Assembly: GCA_002396485.1 (NCBI GenBank) | Contig: DGXZ01000046.1 | Location: 72,172-136,171, forward strand | Direction: 5' to 3' | Origin: Spartobacteria bacterium UBA5019 | GTDB lineage: Bacteria > Verrucomicrobiota > Verrucomicrobiia > Chthoniobacterales > Terrimicrobiaceae | Length of the DNA stretch: 64,000 bases | Shown: positions 42,069 to 51,017 of the stretch, piece after piece | Layout: each line of letters begins with the position of its first letter | Numbering within the stretch: the first letter of the stretch is position 1 | Made by a program: the position numbers and the translations under genes | Notes under the pieces: model-generated | Database searches by the model: none | What the model was told of the DNA's origin: nothing | What the model saw: only the letters and a program-made list of their open reading frames with translations

Positions 42069-43523
42069 TCAGAGGTTTGGCGGGCGCTGGCTCGAAAAAC
42101 CCGAAGCCGTTTCGTAGGCGTCGGCGATTCCGAGCAGGCGGGTTTCATCTAGCGCTTTGCCGAGGAATTGCAGGCCGACAGGAAGTTTTGAACCGCCCTC
42201 CTCAACAAATCCGCACGGCACACTGATGCCACAAATTCCGGCGAGGTTGGTGGCGATGGTGAAAATATCCGCCAGATACATGCGGAGCGGGTCGTCCACG
42301 CGCTCGCCGATCTTGAATGCTGCATCGGGTGATGTCGGGCAAATGAGGGCGTCCACCTTTTCAAAGGCGTTCGTGAAATCCTGCCGGATGAGCGTGCGAA
42401 CCTTCTGGGCGCGCAGGTAGTAGGCATCGTAGTAGCCGCTCGAGAGAACATAGGTGCCGAGAATGATACGGCGTTTGACTTCGCTGCCGAAGCCCTCCTC
42501 GCGCGAGCGCATGTAGTGGTCGAGCAGGTCGCGGGGATTCTTGGCGCGATGGCCGTAACGCACGCCGTCGAAGCGGGCGAGGTTCGCCGAGGCCTCGGCT
42601 GTGGCAATGATGTAATAAACCCCCACGGCATACGAGGTGTGCGGAAGCGAAACTTCGATGATCTCCGCGCCGAGTTCCTTGCAGCGCTGGATGGCTGCCT
42701 CGACTTGCGAGCGGACACTTGGGTTCATGCCGTCCACAAAGTATTCTTTCGGAACGCCCAGCTTCACGCCTTTCAGGTCGCCGCCGAGCTTCGCGGTGAA
42801 ATCTTCTGCTGGCAGGTCGAGTGAGGTCGAGTCGTGGGAGTCCTTGCCGCTGATGACATTTAAAAGCGAGGCGCAATCCCGCGTCGTGCGGGCGATCGGG
42901 CCGATCTGGTCGAGGGATGATGCGAAGGCGACGAGGCCGTAGCGGGACACGCGGCCGTAGCTGGGCTTGAGGCCGACCACGCCGCAGAGCGCGGCCGGTT
43001 GGCGGATCGAACCACCCGTGTCGCTGCCGAGTGTGGCAAACGCCTCGCGGGCCGCGACCGATGCCGCCGACCCGCCGCTCGAGCCGCCTGGAATGCGTGT
43101 GGTATCCCACGGATTGCGGGTCTTTTTGTAAGCGGAATTTTCGGTTGAGGAGCCCATGGCGAACTCGTCCATGTTCAATCGGCCGTAGGGAATCGCTCCC
43201 GCCGTGCGGAGCTTGGCGATGACTGTCGCGTCGTAAGGCGATTTGAATCCGGCGAGCATTTTGGAGGAGCAGGTGCAGGATTCTCCGAGCACATTGATGG
43301 CGTCCTTGATGCCAATCGGAACGCCGCCGAGCGGGAGGTTGATGTCCGATTTCTCCGCAGCGGCCAGGGCTGTTTCAAAATCGCGGGAAAGGTAGGCGTC
43401 GATCGAGGGGTCCACTGCCGCAATGCGGCTCTCAAGGGCGCGCAGGGCGTCGGCGGGCGTGAAGTCTCCACGGCGGAAACCCGCTTGGAGTTCAGAAATA
43501 CTGAGATCGGTGAGTTCGCTCAT
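42069..43523 (-). CDS. gatA: Glutamyl-tRNA(Gln) amidotransferase subunit A
   Basis: Glutaminase part of GatCAB, which converts Glu-tRNA-Gln (or Asp-tRNA-Asn) to the amidated form. 484 residues. The amidase catalytic set is present: Lys in GVPIGIKDAINV, the GSSGGSAASVAA segment and SerGly in GSDTGGSIRQPAALCG. LNMDEFAMGSSTENSAY is typical GatA. gatC ends one base upstream. gatB is not in the window. Confidence 0.96.
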   Translation of the reverse strand: MSELTDLSISELQAGFRRGDFTPADALRALESRIAAVDPSIDAYLSRDFETALAAAEKSDINLPLGGVPIGIKDAINVLGESCTCSSKMLAGFKSPYDATVIAKLRTAGAIPYGRLNMDEFAMGSSTENSAYKKTRNPWDTTRIPGGSSGGSAASVAAREAFATLGSDTGGSIRQPAALCGVVGLKPSYGRVSRYGLVAFASSLDQIGPIARTTRDCASLLNVISGKDSHDSTSLDLPAEDFTAKLGGDLKGVKLGVPKEYFVDGMNPSVRSQVEAAIQRCKELGAEIIEVSLPHTSYAVGVYYIIATAEASANLARFDGVRYGHRAKNPRDLLDHYMRSREEGFGSEVKRRIILGTYVLSSGYYDAYYLRAQKVRTLIRQDFTNAFEKVDALICPTSPDAAFKIGERVDDPLRMYLADIFTIATNLAGICGISVPCGFVEEGGSKLPVGLQFLGKALDETRLLGIADAYETASGFSSQRPPNL

Positions 43524-43524
43524 T

Positions 43525-43812
43525 TTATTCAATCACTTTGGTCACCACGACGAGGTTGTTTGCGGAATGCGGCGCATTGGCGAGCGCCGCCTCGCGGGTC
43601 AGGCCGGGATGGGAAACATCCTCGCGGAGGACATTGAAAACAGGGTTCGCGTGGGCCGTGGGCTCCACATTGGAAACATCGAGCGTCTTGAGTTGCTCGA
43701 CATATTCCAGCACGCGGCCGAGCTGCGATTGGAATGTGGTGGCTTCTTCTTCGGTGAGTTCGATGCGGGCCAGGCGGGCGACATCTCGGACATCAAGGTT
43801 GGGACTGCTCAT
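43525..43812 (-). CDS. gatC: Glutamyl-tRNA(Gln) amidotransferase subunit C
   Basis: 95-residue belt subunit that stabilises GatA with GatB. VRDVARLARIELTEEEATTF and the Pro/His segment VEPTAHANPVFNVLREDV are family features. Start at ATG 43812; longer open frame upstream is not coding. Immediately upstream of gatA on the same strand. Confidence 0.93.
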   Translation of the reverse strand: MSSPNLDVRDVARLARIELTEEEATTFQSQLGRVLEYVEQLKTLDVSNVEPTAHANPVFNVLREDVSHPGLTREAALANAPHSANNLVVVTKVIE

Positions 43813-43864
43813 GCGCGGATATTGGTAGGAGTTCGGGGGCGATTTGTCCAAAAGTTTGATCCCT

Positions 43865-44635
43865 TCACGGCAGAATCTCGCGCAGGCGCTCCACCAGCGA
43901 ATGCTCGACGCGCCGAGTTTGGCCGTCCGGGTCAAGCAGAAGCAGGTGGCCTTCACGATCCAATCCCGTGAAAAGCCCGGCAACGCTCCCGCCCGTGGCG
44001 AGTTGGATTTCCACAGGCGAGGGGACCTCCCAGCTTCGGTTCAGTTCCTCGATGGCCGCCGCCATGCCGCCGGTTTGCATTTCGGCATGTGCGCTTGCGA
44101 GCGCCTCCAGCACGCCATGCGCCACTGCGGCGATGTCCGGCGGTTCGATGCACTCTGCCAGGTTGGTGGCTTTGGCGCGGAGGGCGGGATCTTCCAACCA
44201 TGGTTTGTTGGAGATGTTCAATCCAAACCCCACGATGAGCATGCCACTGGCGGGTTGCTCGATGAGAAGACCCGCCACTTTGCGCGGGCCGCACATGAGA
44301 TCGTTCGGCCACCGAAGGCGCGCGGAGGGAATGCCAAGGCTTTTCAGGTAGCGCAGCAGGCACGCGCCGACGCGCAGTGAAAAACCTGCCCAATGCTCCA
44401 GCGCTCCGCTTGCGGGCATCGCTGCTGAAATCCAGAGCCCACCCTCTCCCGAAACAAACGCCCTCCCGAAACGCCCCCGGCCCTTGCTTTGCACGTCCGC
44501 CCGCACCGCCGACCACGCCGGTAGTTCGCGACAAATGTCGTTCGTCGATCCAGCTGAGGGATAATGCCGCAACACCCACTCCGTTCCACACCCAGTCAGA
44601 TATTTTTCCTCTTCAAAATCCACGCACCTAAACAA
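43865..44635 (-). CDS. birA: Biotin-[acetyl-CoA carboxylase] ligase, no DNA-binding domain
   Basis: Attaches biotin to the carboxylase carrier. 256 residues. YPSAGSTNDICREL, SKGRGRFGRAFVSGEGG (biotinyl-AMP loop GRGRxGR), WPNDLMCGPRKVAGLLIE and GFGLNISN are BirA motifs. No N-terminal HTH, so it does not repress biotin genes. The TTG start at 44635 has GGAG five bases before it; a GTG at 44623 is also possible. gatC begins 52 bases past its stop. Confidence 0.9.
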   Translation of the reverse strand: MFRCVDFEEEKYLTGCGTEWVLRHYPSAGSTNDICRELPAWSAVRADVQSKGRGRFGRAFVSGEGGLWISAAMPASGALEHWAGFSLRVGACLLRYLKSLGIPSARLRWPNDLMCGPRKVAGLLIEQPASGMLIVGFGLNISNKPWLEDPALRAKATNLAECIEPPDIAAVAHGVLEALASAHAEMQTGGMAAAIEELNRSWEVPSPVEIQLATGGSVAGLFTGLDREGHLLLLDPDGQTRRVEHSLVERLREILP

Positions 44636-44740
44636 AACACTCCGGCAGCATTTACAAGATCAACAGAATCGCTGGAACGCCACTCGAAGCTTCGAGCGCC
44701 AAGTAAAAACAACACCCATATAGCCTTATTCGAATATTCG

Positions 44741-44769
44741 CCGTGCCCTTTGTGTCCTCTGTGGTCAAT
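44741..44769. repeat. Single copy of a 'CCTTTGTGTCCTCTGTGGT' type motif
   Basis: In the 207-base gap between divergent birA and cysI. Similar short sequences recur many times in some environmental bacterial genomes, to my recollection; only one copy is seen here, so status as a repeat cannot be shown from this window. Confidence 0.3.
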
Positions 44770-44842
44770 CCCTCCCGACGCCCGCCCAAGAAAGACATTG
44801 CCCCTCGGGCGGTTTTCCAAAACATTAACTTTCTTTCTTTTC

Positions 44843-46558
44843 ATGAGCACCGACACACAGGAACCAAAGCCACTCAGCGCAAACGAAGTTCTGAAAGCCG
44901 CATCGCACCACCTGCGCGGCACGATCGCCCAGGAACTCGCCGATACCTCCACGGGAGCCATTGCCGAGGAGACCGGCCAGCTCACGAAATTCCATGGGCT
45001 TTACCTTCAAGACGACCGTGACCTCCGCTTGGCGCTCAAGAAAGCGGGCAAAGAGAAAGCCTTCTCCTTCATGCTCCGCGTGCGCCTGCCCGGCGGCAAG
45101 GCCACTCCTGCCCAGTGGCTCGTTCTCAACAAGCTCGCGGGGGATGTCTCCTCGCCCTCGCTCCGCCTCACCACGCGCCAGACCTTCCAATTCCATGGCG
45201 TGCTTAAGGGCAATGTCAAAAAGCTCGTCAAGGGCATGCATCAGGTTCTCCTCGATTCCATCGCCGCCTGTGGTGATGTGAACCGCAATGTCATGGCACC
45301 GCCAAACCCCGAGGGTAGCGCGGCCGCCCAGCAGGTCTATAATGCCGCTGTTTCCTGGAGCGAATTCGCCCTTCCGAAAACACGAGCCTACCATGAAATC
45401 TACCTCGATGAGGAGCTCGTCGCCGGAGGCGAACCCGAGCAGGAGCCGATGTATGGCGACACCTACCTTCCTCGCAAATTCAAGACCGGCTTTGTGCTGC
45501 CTCCCTCGAACGATGTGGATGTGTTTTCGCAGGATCTTGGCTTCATCGCGATCATCGAGGACGGCAAGCTCGTCGGCTACAATGTGACTGTCGGCGGCGG
45601 GCTTGGAATGAGCCATGGAAATGCCGAAACCTTCCCGCGCCTGGCCGATGTTCTGGGCTTCATCACGCCCGATCAGGTCAATAAGGTCGGCGAGGCGGTT
45701 ATCACCACCCAGCGCGACTTCGGCGACCGCACAAACCGCAAGCATGCCCGTCTGAAATACACGATCGATGACCGCGGCATTGCGTGGTTCAAAGGCGAGG
45801 TCGAGAAACGCTCGGGCATCGTCTTTGGTCCGGCCCGCGACTACCATTTCACCACGATTCAGGATCCGTTCGGGTGGCATGAATGCGCCGACGGCACCTG
45901 GTTCTACGGTCTGCACATTCTCAGCGGCCGCATTATCGACAAGGAAGGCTGGGCGATGAAAACCGCCCTCCGCGAAATTGCTGAAATCCACACCGGCGAC
46001 TTCCGCCTGACTCCTTCCCAAAATCTCACCATCTCCGGCGTCACCGCCGCGCAGAAGCCCGTCATCGAAGCGATTCTCGCCAAGCACGGTCTCGACAAGG
46101 AAAACGACCGCTCCGGCATGCGTCTGAACGCCCTCTCCTGCGTTGCCCTGCCCACCTGCGGCCTCGCCCTCGCCGAAAGCGAACGCGCCCTGCCCGAGTT
46201 GCTCGAAAAATTCGAAACCGTCCTCGAGGAAAATGGCCTCTCCCACGATGCCATCAGCATCCGCATCACCGGTTGCCCGAACGGCTGCGCCCGACCCTAC
46301 CTCGGCGAAATCGGCCTCGTCGGCAAAGCGCCGAACAAATACGCCCTCTATGTCGGCGCCGCCTACAACGGCACCCGCCTGAACCGCCTCATGTCGCCCA
46401 GCACGACGATGGACGGCGCCGTCGAAATGCTCCGCCCGGTTATCAAGCGCTACTCCCTCGAGCGTCAAGACAGCGAAGGCTTCGGCGACTTCTGCAACCG
46501 CGCCATCCTGCCCGCCGACTCCACATTCCACAGCATAGGCACCCCGGCAGCGGCATAA
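44843..46558 (+). CDS. cysI: Sulfite reductase hemoprotein subunit
   Basis: Reduces sulfite to sulfide with siroheme and a 4Fe-4S cluster. 571 residues, as E. coli CysI. The cluster/siroheme cysteines are in CVALPTCGLALAESERALPE and TGCPNGCARPYLGEIGLVGK (C-x5-C ... C-x3-C). LRLTTRQTFQFHGVLKG and NVMAPP are also typical. The frame is open upstream; ATG 44843 matches the family N-terminus. No flavoprotein CysJ next to it. The 176 bases that follow (46559-46735) show no gene or clear signal. Confidence 0.93.
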   Translation: MSTDTQEPKPLSANEVLKAASHHLRGTIAQELADTSTGAIAEETGQLTKFHGLYLQDDRDLRLALKKAGKEKAFSFMLRVRLPGGKATPAQWLVLNKLAGDVSSPSLRLTTRQTFQFHGVLKGNVKKLVKGMHQVLLDSIAACGDVNRNVMAPPNPEGSAAAQQVYNAAVSWSEFALPKTRAYHEIYLDEELVAGGEPEQEPMYGDTYLPRKFKTGFVLPPSNDVDVFSQDLGFIAIIEDGKLVGYNVTVGGGLGMSHGNAETFPRLADVLGFITPDQVNKVGEAVITTQRDFGDRTNRKHARLKYTIDDRGIAWFKGEVEKRSGIVFGPARDYHFTTIQDPFGWHECADGTWFYGLHILSGRIIDKEGWAMKTALREIAEIHTGDFRLTPSQNLTISGVTAAQKPVIEAILAKHGLDKENDRSGMRLNALSCVALPTCGLALAESERALPELLEKFETVLEENGLSHDAISIRITGCPNGCARPYLGEIGLVGKAPNKYALYVGAAYNGTRLNRLMSPSTTMDGAVEMLRPVIKRYSLERQDSEGFGDFCNRAILPADSTFHSIGTPAAA

Positions 46559-46735
46559 GAAAGGCGCGCGCCGTGAGGGGAGGCACGCTCGTCTCTCCGA
46601 TCCGTAGGCCTTAAGAGGTGGAGGCGTCGACCGTGAAAGTCACTCGCGCCGCAACCTCACCGGTAAAAGAAAAACGTCCCGTCGCAAGTAACCCAGCGCG
46701 CCAGTCGGATTTGGGCGGAGGCCACCCCGCAGCGA

Positions 46736-48319
46736 TTAAAATTTCTGCTTTAGGAAAATCCTCCGTAGAGGGTGCTCATCGAGGACATTAGCTTTCAGAC
46801 CTCCGAGTTTCGTGGGGTCGTAAAGCTGGATGCCGACATAGTAGTAGATTGGGCAGACGGGCATGGCTTTTTGCACCAGCAGATCCTCGGCGCGCCGGAG
46901 AATGTCAAAGCGGCGGCCTGGATCGAGTTCCCGGGAGGCCTCGGCGATGAGGGTATCATAGTCGGAACTCGACCAGCCTGTGCGGTTGTTTCCGCCGCCG
47001 GTCAGGAACATGTCGAGAAAGGTATTCGGGTCGGGATAATCGCCCACCCAGCTTGAGCGGGCTATGTCATAGTCCAGAAGCGATAGGGAGTTCAGGTAGA
47101 CTTTCCACTCCTGCCGCTCGAGGTTCACATTCACGCCCAGAGCCTCGCGCCACATGCTTTGAAGTTCCACGGCGATCGCCTCGTTGAGTTCACTTTTACT
47201 GTAGAGGTAGCGGGCGTTTGGAAAGCCCTTGCCGCCTGGATATCCAGCCTCGGCCATCAGGCGCGCGGCTTCCTGGGGGTCGAAAGGCGCGCCGTCCGTT
47301 CCCTCGTAACCGGGGATGCCCGGCGGGACAAACCCGGGTGCGGGCAGTTCTCCCGCCCGGGTTATTTTTTCGACAATGCGATTCTTGTCCACCGCTAGCG
47401 AAAAAGCCCGCCGCACCCGCTCGTCTCGGAATGGCCCGCGCTCGCAGTTGTAGCGCAAAAAGTAAATCCCCAGAAACGGTGCTGCATGGAAATCTTCCCG
47501 CTTCTTCAGGTCATCAAGCAGTGCCGGTGGGGCGAGGCCTTTGTCCATGAGAAGGTCCGCGAGACCGCTGGCATAAAAATTAAACGCCACATTGGCATCT
47601 GAGATCGGCAGCACATCAATCGTCTCGAGCAGCACACCGTCGCGGTCCCAGTAGTGGGGATTTTTTTTCAAGCGGATCCGGTCGTTGATCCGCCAATCCT
47701 CGAGCGTGTAGGCACCGTTTCCGATCAGGTTGCCGGGTTTCACCCAATCATCTCCCAAGCGCTCGATGACCTTCACCGGCACGGGATGCAGGGTGGAAAA
47801 AGCGCAGAGCTGAATGAAGTAAGGCGTGGGATTTTCCAACTCCACGAGGAGCGTCCGGTCGTCGAGCCCGCGAACTCCTACCTGCGCGAAGTCTTTGATT
47901 TTTCCCTCCGCAAATGCCTGGGCGTTTTTGATCGGGAAGAGTTGGTAGTTGTATTGCGAGCCGGTTTCCGGCGTGAGCGTGCGTTTCCAGCTGGCCACGA
48001 AATCCCGCGCCGTCAGCGCGCTACCGTCGCTCCATTTGGCATCCGGCCTCAGGTGGAATGTGTAGGTCTTGCCATCTGGCGAAATCTCCCACCGCGCGGC
48101 GACGCCCGGCACCGCCTGTCCAGCCTCGTTGTAGGCGCAGAGACCTTCGAAGAGGGCATTGACGACTCTCCCCTCCGGTTGGCCGGTGATGATGGCTGGA
48201 TCGAGCGTCTCCGGCTCCGCGCCGTTCACGAAAACCAAATCCGCGCGCTCCCTGTCGCCCTCGCAGCCCGCAAGGGCAAGAATTGCCATGCAAATCCAGA
48301 GTCCGGCGCGTAACATCAT
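46736..48319 (-). CDS. Peptide/oligopeptide-binding lipoprotein (OppA family)
   Basis: Periplasmic binding component of a peptide ABC transporter. 527 residues; lipoprotein signal MMLRAGLWICMAILALAGC. EPETLDPAIITGQPEGRVVN, FHLRPDAKWSDGSALTARDF, GNGAYTLEDWRINDRIRLKK and VRRAFSLAVDKNRIV are SBP family 5 motifs. No permease or ATPase genes adjoin, so it may serve a distant system or a peptidoglycan-peptide route. Its start is six bases from the divergent lipocalin start. Confidence 0.9.
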   Translation of the reverse strand: MMLRAGLWICMAILALAGCEGDRERADLVFVNGAEPETLDPAIITGQPEGRVVNALFEGLCAYNEAGQAVPGVAARWEISPDGKTYTFHLRPDAKWSDGSALTARDFVASWKRTLTPETGSQYNYQLFPIKNAQAFAEGKIKDFAQVGVRGLDDRTLLVELENPTPYFIQLCAFSTLHPVPVKVIERLGDDWVKPGNLIGNGAYTLEDWRINDRIRLKKNPHYWDRDGVLLETIDVLPISDANVAFNFYASGLADLLMDKGLAPPALLDDLKKREDFHAAPFLGIYFLRYNCERGPFRDERVRRAFSLAVDKNRIVEKITRAGELPAPGFVPPGIPGYEGTDGAPFDPQEAARLMAEAGYPGGKGFPNARYLYSKSELNEAIAVELQSMWREALGVNVNLERQEWKVYLNSLSLLDYDIARSSWVGDYPDPNTFLDMFLTGGGNNRTGWSSSDYDTLIAEASRELDPGRRFDILRRAEDLLVQKAMPVCPIYYYVGIQLYDPTKLGGLKANVLDEHPLRRIFLKQKF

Positions 48320-48325
48320 GTAGCT

Positions 48326-48859
48326 ATGAAAGCGGGAATCCTTTTCTCTGCAATGTTGATCACTCTTCTCCTCGCCGGTTGTGCCTCGCGTCCACCGCTG
48401 CCCACCGTGCGCCAAGTGGACCTCAAACGCTACGAAGGCCGCTGGTTCGAAATCGCCAAATACCCGAACTGGTTCCAACGCGGATGCGTGGCCAACACCA
48501 CGGCCGAATACACCGCGCAGCTGGATGGCACCATCCGTATCGTGAATCGCTGCCGTCAAAAAAATGGATCCATCCGCGAGGTGAGGGGACAGGCTTCCGT
48601 GGTGCCGGGTTCGAACAACGCCAAGCTCCGCGTCCGCTTTGCGGGAAGCCCCATTGCCGGCGACTATTGGATCATCGGATTGGATGAAAAAAACTACTCC
48701 TGGGCGCTGGTGGGGCATCCCTCGCGGCAGTTCCTCTGGATTCTCTCCCGCGAGTCCCAGATGAATCCTGAGACTTATTCCCGGATTGTGACCCTCGCAG
48801 AGAAGCTCGGCTACAGGCCCGAGCGAATCGAAAAAAGCAACCAGACTGCACCGCGATGA
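48326..48859 (+). CDS. blc: Lipocalin family lipoprotein (Blc-like)
   Basis: Outer-membrane lipocalin binding lysophospholipids or fatty acids. 177 residues; lipobox LLLAGC. The lipocalin GXW motif is KRYEGRWFEIAKYPNWFQRG, and TAEYTAQLDGTIRIVNRC and GDYWIIGLDEKNYSWALVGH are Blc signatures. Overlaps the next gene (ATGA). Confidence 0.92.
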   Translation: MKAGILFSAMLITLLLAGCASRPPLPTVRQVDLKRYEGRWFEIAKYPNWFQRGCVANTTAEYTAQLDGTIRIVNRCRQKNGSIREVRGQASVVPGSNNAKLRVRFAGSPIAGDYWIIGLDEKNYSWALVGHPSRQFLWILSRESQMNPETYSRIVTLAEKLGYRPERIEKSNQTAPR

Positions 48860-49359
48860 ACCACGATCTACGCCGCGCCCTTCTCTACGTCCGCCGGGCA
48901 TGCCTTTTGAAATGCCCTGAGTGCGGCACCAGACCCATTTTTTTACCGATCCTGCGTATCCGCAGATTGCGCGACTACTTCACCCCCCTCGATGGTTGCC
49001 CTCGCTGCGGCTACGCCTATGAGCGGGAAACCGGATACTTTCTTCTCGCCATCTGGGCCATCAATTATGGCTTCGGGAGCATCCTCGGAATCGCGATCTA
49101 TTGCTATCTGGAGTTTAATTACCACCTCTCACTTCCCATGTTGCTAGTGGGCGTCATTACGCCGGTTGTGCTCTTCAATTTCTTCTTCGCACGCCACTCG
49201 AAGGCATTATTCCTCGCCCTTGACCACTATTTCGATCCGCACACCAAGGATGGTTCAGGTGGAGGCGGCGGGAGTGGAAAAACAAATCCACCCACAAGTC
49301 CTGTTCCCGCCGCTCCGGTGGATGCCCCCACGCCCGTGGAACCGGCACTCCATGTTTGA
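48856..49359 (+). CDS. DUF983 family zinc-ribbon-like membrane protein
   Basis: 167 residues. KCPECGTRPIF and CPRCGYAYERETGYFLLA give two CxxC pairs, followed by two membrane helices (AINYGFGSILGIAIYC and LLVGVITPVVLFNFFF) and a Gly/Pro-rich tail. Matches DUF983; function unknown. Coupled to the lipocalin gene by a four-base overlap. Confidence 0.85.
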   Translation: MNHDLRRALLYVRRACLLKCPECGTRPIFLPILRIRRLRDYFTPLDGCPRCGYAYERETGYFLLAIWAINYGFGSILGIAIYCYLEFNYHLSLPMLLVGVITPVVLFNFFFARHSKALFLALDHYFDPHTKDGSGGGGGSGKTNPPTSPVPAAPVDAPTPVEPALHV

Positions 49360-49368
49360 AAATTTTCC

Positions 49369-50214
49369 GTGCACCTTCTTAAGCTCAACTGTCCCGACGC
49401 CGTAGGTCTGCTGGCACGCATCACGGGATTCATCGCGGCTTCCGGCGGAAACCTCCTCGATGTGAGCCAATATACCGATCCCGTCTCGCGTTGGTTTTTC
49501 ACCCGTCTTGCCTTCACTGGCGGCATGGTGGAGGACGACTTTGCGCGATTCGAGCAGGACACGCGTGCTTTGGCCGATTCGATGAATGCCGAGTGGACGC
49601 TCCGTCGATCCGACCGGCCTGTGCGCACGGTCATTCTCGTCAGCAAACAGGATCATTGCCTTGTCGATCTGCTCTGGCGCTGGCGCTCGCACGAGTTGAA
49701 TATCGATCTCCCGCTCGTGCTCTCAAACCACGATGCCGTCCGTCCGCTGGTCGAACGCGAGGGTATTCGCTTTGAGAAAATCGATTTCTCCACCGACAAA
49801 TCCGCCGCCTTCGAGCAATTGGCATCGCGCCTGCGCGCGGAGGGGGCCGAACTCGTCATCCTCGCCCGCTTCATGCAAATCCTCCCCGAGGCCCTTTGCC
49901 GCGAGTTCGCCGGGAAGATCATCAATATCCACCATTCCTTTCTCCCCGCCTTTGTCGGAGCGAACCCCTACCGCCGCGCCTTCGAGCGCGGCGTGAAGCT
50001 CATTGGCGCCACCTGCCACTACGCGACCGAGAACCTCGACCAAGGCCCCATCATCGAGCAGGAGGTTTCCCGAGTGGAACACTATCACGAACCCGACGAC
50101 CTCATCCGCCTCGGACGCGACTGCGAACGCCTCGCCCTGGCCCGCGGAGTCCGATTCCATGTCGAGGACCGAGTTCTCGCGCATGGCAGCCGCGCCATCG
50201 TCTTCCGCGACTAA
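49369..50214 (+). CDS. purU: Formyltetrahydrofolate deformylase
   Basis: Releases formate from 10-formyl-THF for purine synthesis and folate balance. 281 residues. An N-terminal ACT domain (LKLNCPDAVGLLARITGFIA) is followed by the transformylase-type domain: VLSNHDAVRPLVER, ARFMQILPEALCREFAGKII, NIHHSFLPAFVGANPYRRA, GATCHYATENLDQGPIIEQ. The start is GTG at 49369 giving HLLKLNCPDAVG; no ATG fits. Confidence 0.94.
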   Translation: MHLLKLNCPDAVGLLARITGFIAASGGNLLDVSQYTDPVSRWFFTRLAFTGGMVEDDFARFEQDTRALADSMNAEWTLRRSDRPVRTVILVSKQDHCLVDLLWRWRSHELNIDLPLVLSNHDAVRPLVEREGIRFEKIDFSTDKSAAFEQLASRLRAEGAELVILARFMQILPEALCREFAGKIINIHHSFLPAFVGANPYRRAFERGVKLIGATCHYATENLDQGPIIEQEVSRVEHYHEPDDLIRLGRDCERLALARGVRFHVEDRVLAHGSRAIVFRD

Positions 50215-50262
50215 AGCGCCCCTCGGATCGCCAAACCCCACTCAGTCCTCGTCAACGCACGA

Positions 50263-50296
50263 ACCAAAAATTTGGACGATCGTTCAAATTTTTGGT
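50263..50296. terminator. Bidirectional hairpin between purU and the PHP gene
   Basis: Perfect 12-bp inverted repeat ACCAAAAATTTG / CAAATTTTTGGT around a CGATCG centre. Its AT-rich arms can end both converging transcripts; the right arm overlaps the PHP gene's stop codon region. Confidence 0.75.
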
Positions 50297-50961
50297 CGGC
50301 GGTTTTTTTTGAAGATGCGGAACCAGTTGGCGAAGTGTTTTTTCAGGCCTTCGCGGAAGGTCAGGTAGTGGCCTTCGGGTTGACCTCCTTTTTTGAGGGC
50401 GGCGAGCAGGGCGGGGACCGATAGTTCGTCGAGTTCGAATGAGGTCCAGGAGATACCAGCAGCGGAGTCGTGGTGGGCGTCGCTGGCGGCGGTCATGGAG
50501 AGGCCACGGGATTTTGCGTATTGCAGCGCTCTTTCGTTGTAGGCTTTTGCGGTCACGGCGGCGTTGAAGACCTCGAGCACTTCGATATCGAGGGTGTCGA
50601 GGGTGTCCGCACGGATGCCGGCCCGCCATTTGTCGAAGGGATGGGCCGGAATGCCGATGCCGCCGGCCTTTTTGATTTCCGCAAGCACTTCGTGGGCGGG
50701 TTTTCCTTTGAGGTATGGGAGTGTGGCACCGATGCAAAGGAGGTGTCCTTCCGCTGTGCTCACCTCCACGCCTGGTATGACAAGGAATCCCTCCGGCAGT
50801 TGGCGCCCCTGCAGGTAATCGTGAGCCTCGCAGGTGTTGTGGTCTGTTATGGCGATTCCGCTGAGGCCACGGCGCCGGGCCGCTTCGATCATTTCCTCGG
50901 GGCTATTGCAGGCATCACTGGAGAAAAATGTGTGCGTGTGGAGATCGAATCGGTGGAGCAT
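50284..50961 (-). CDS. PHP-domain phosphoesterase
   Basis: 225 residues. The four PHP motifs are visible: DLHTHTFFSSD, IAITDHNTCEAH, IPGVEVSTAEGHLLCIG and IPAHPFDKW, with a late SDAHHDS. Family members include 3',5'-nucleotide bisphosphatases and polymerase-linked domains; this stand-alone form probably hydrolyses a small phosphorylated metabolite. Basic tail (FRIFKKNRRPKI). Divergent from DUF1802. Confidence 0.85.
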   Translation of the reverse strand: MLHRFDLHTHTFFSSDACNSPEEMIEAARRRGLSGIAITDHNTCEAHDYLQGRQLPEGFLVIPGVEVSTAEGHLLCIGATLPYLKGKPAHEVLAEIKKAGGIGIPAHPFDKWRAGIRADTLDTLDIEVLEVFNAAVTAKAYNERALQYAKSRGLSMTAASDAHHDSAAGISWTSFELDELSVPALLAALKKGGQPEGHYLTFREGLKKHFANWFRIFKKNRRPKI

Positions 50962-51017
50962 GGATGCGTAAGGTTTCCCTTGTAGGCGGAACTTGTGTAA
51001 AGAACGAAGTCAACAAC

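Noticed and set aside
44825..46531. 568-codon minus-strand frame opposite cysI
   Set aside because: Shadow frame; cysI on the plus strand has all cluster cysteines and normal length.
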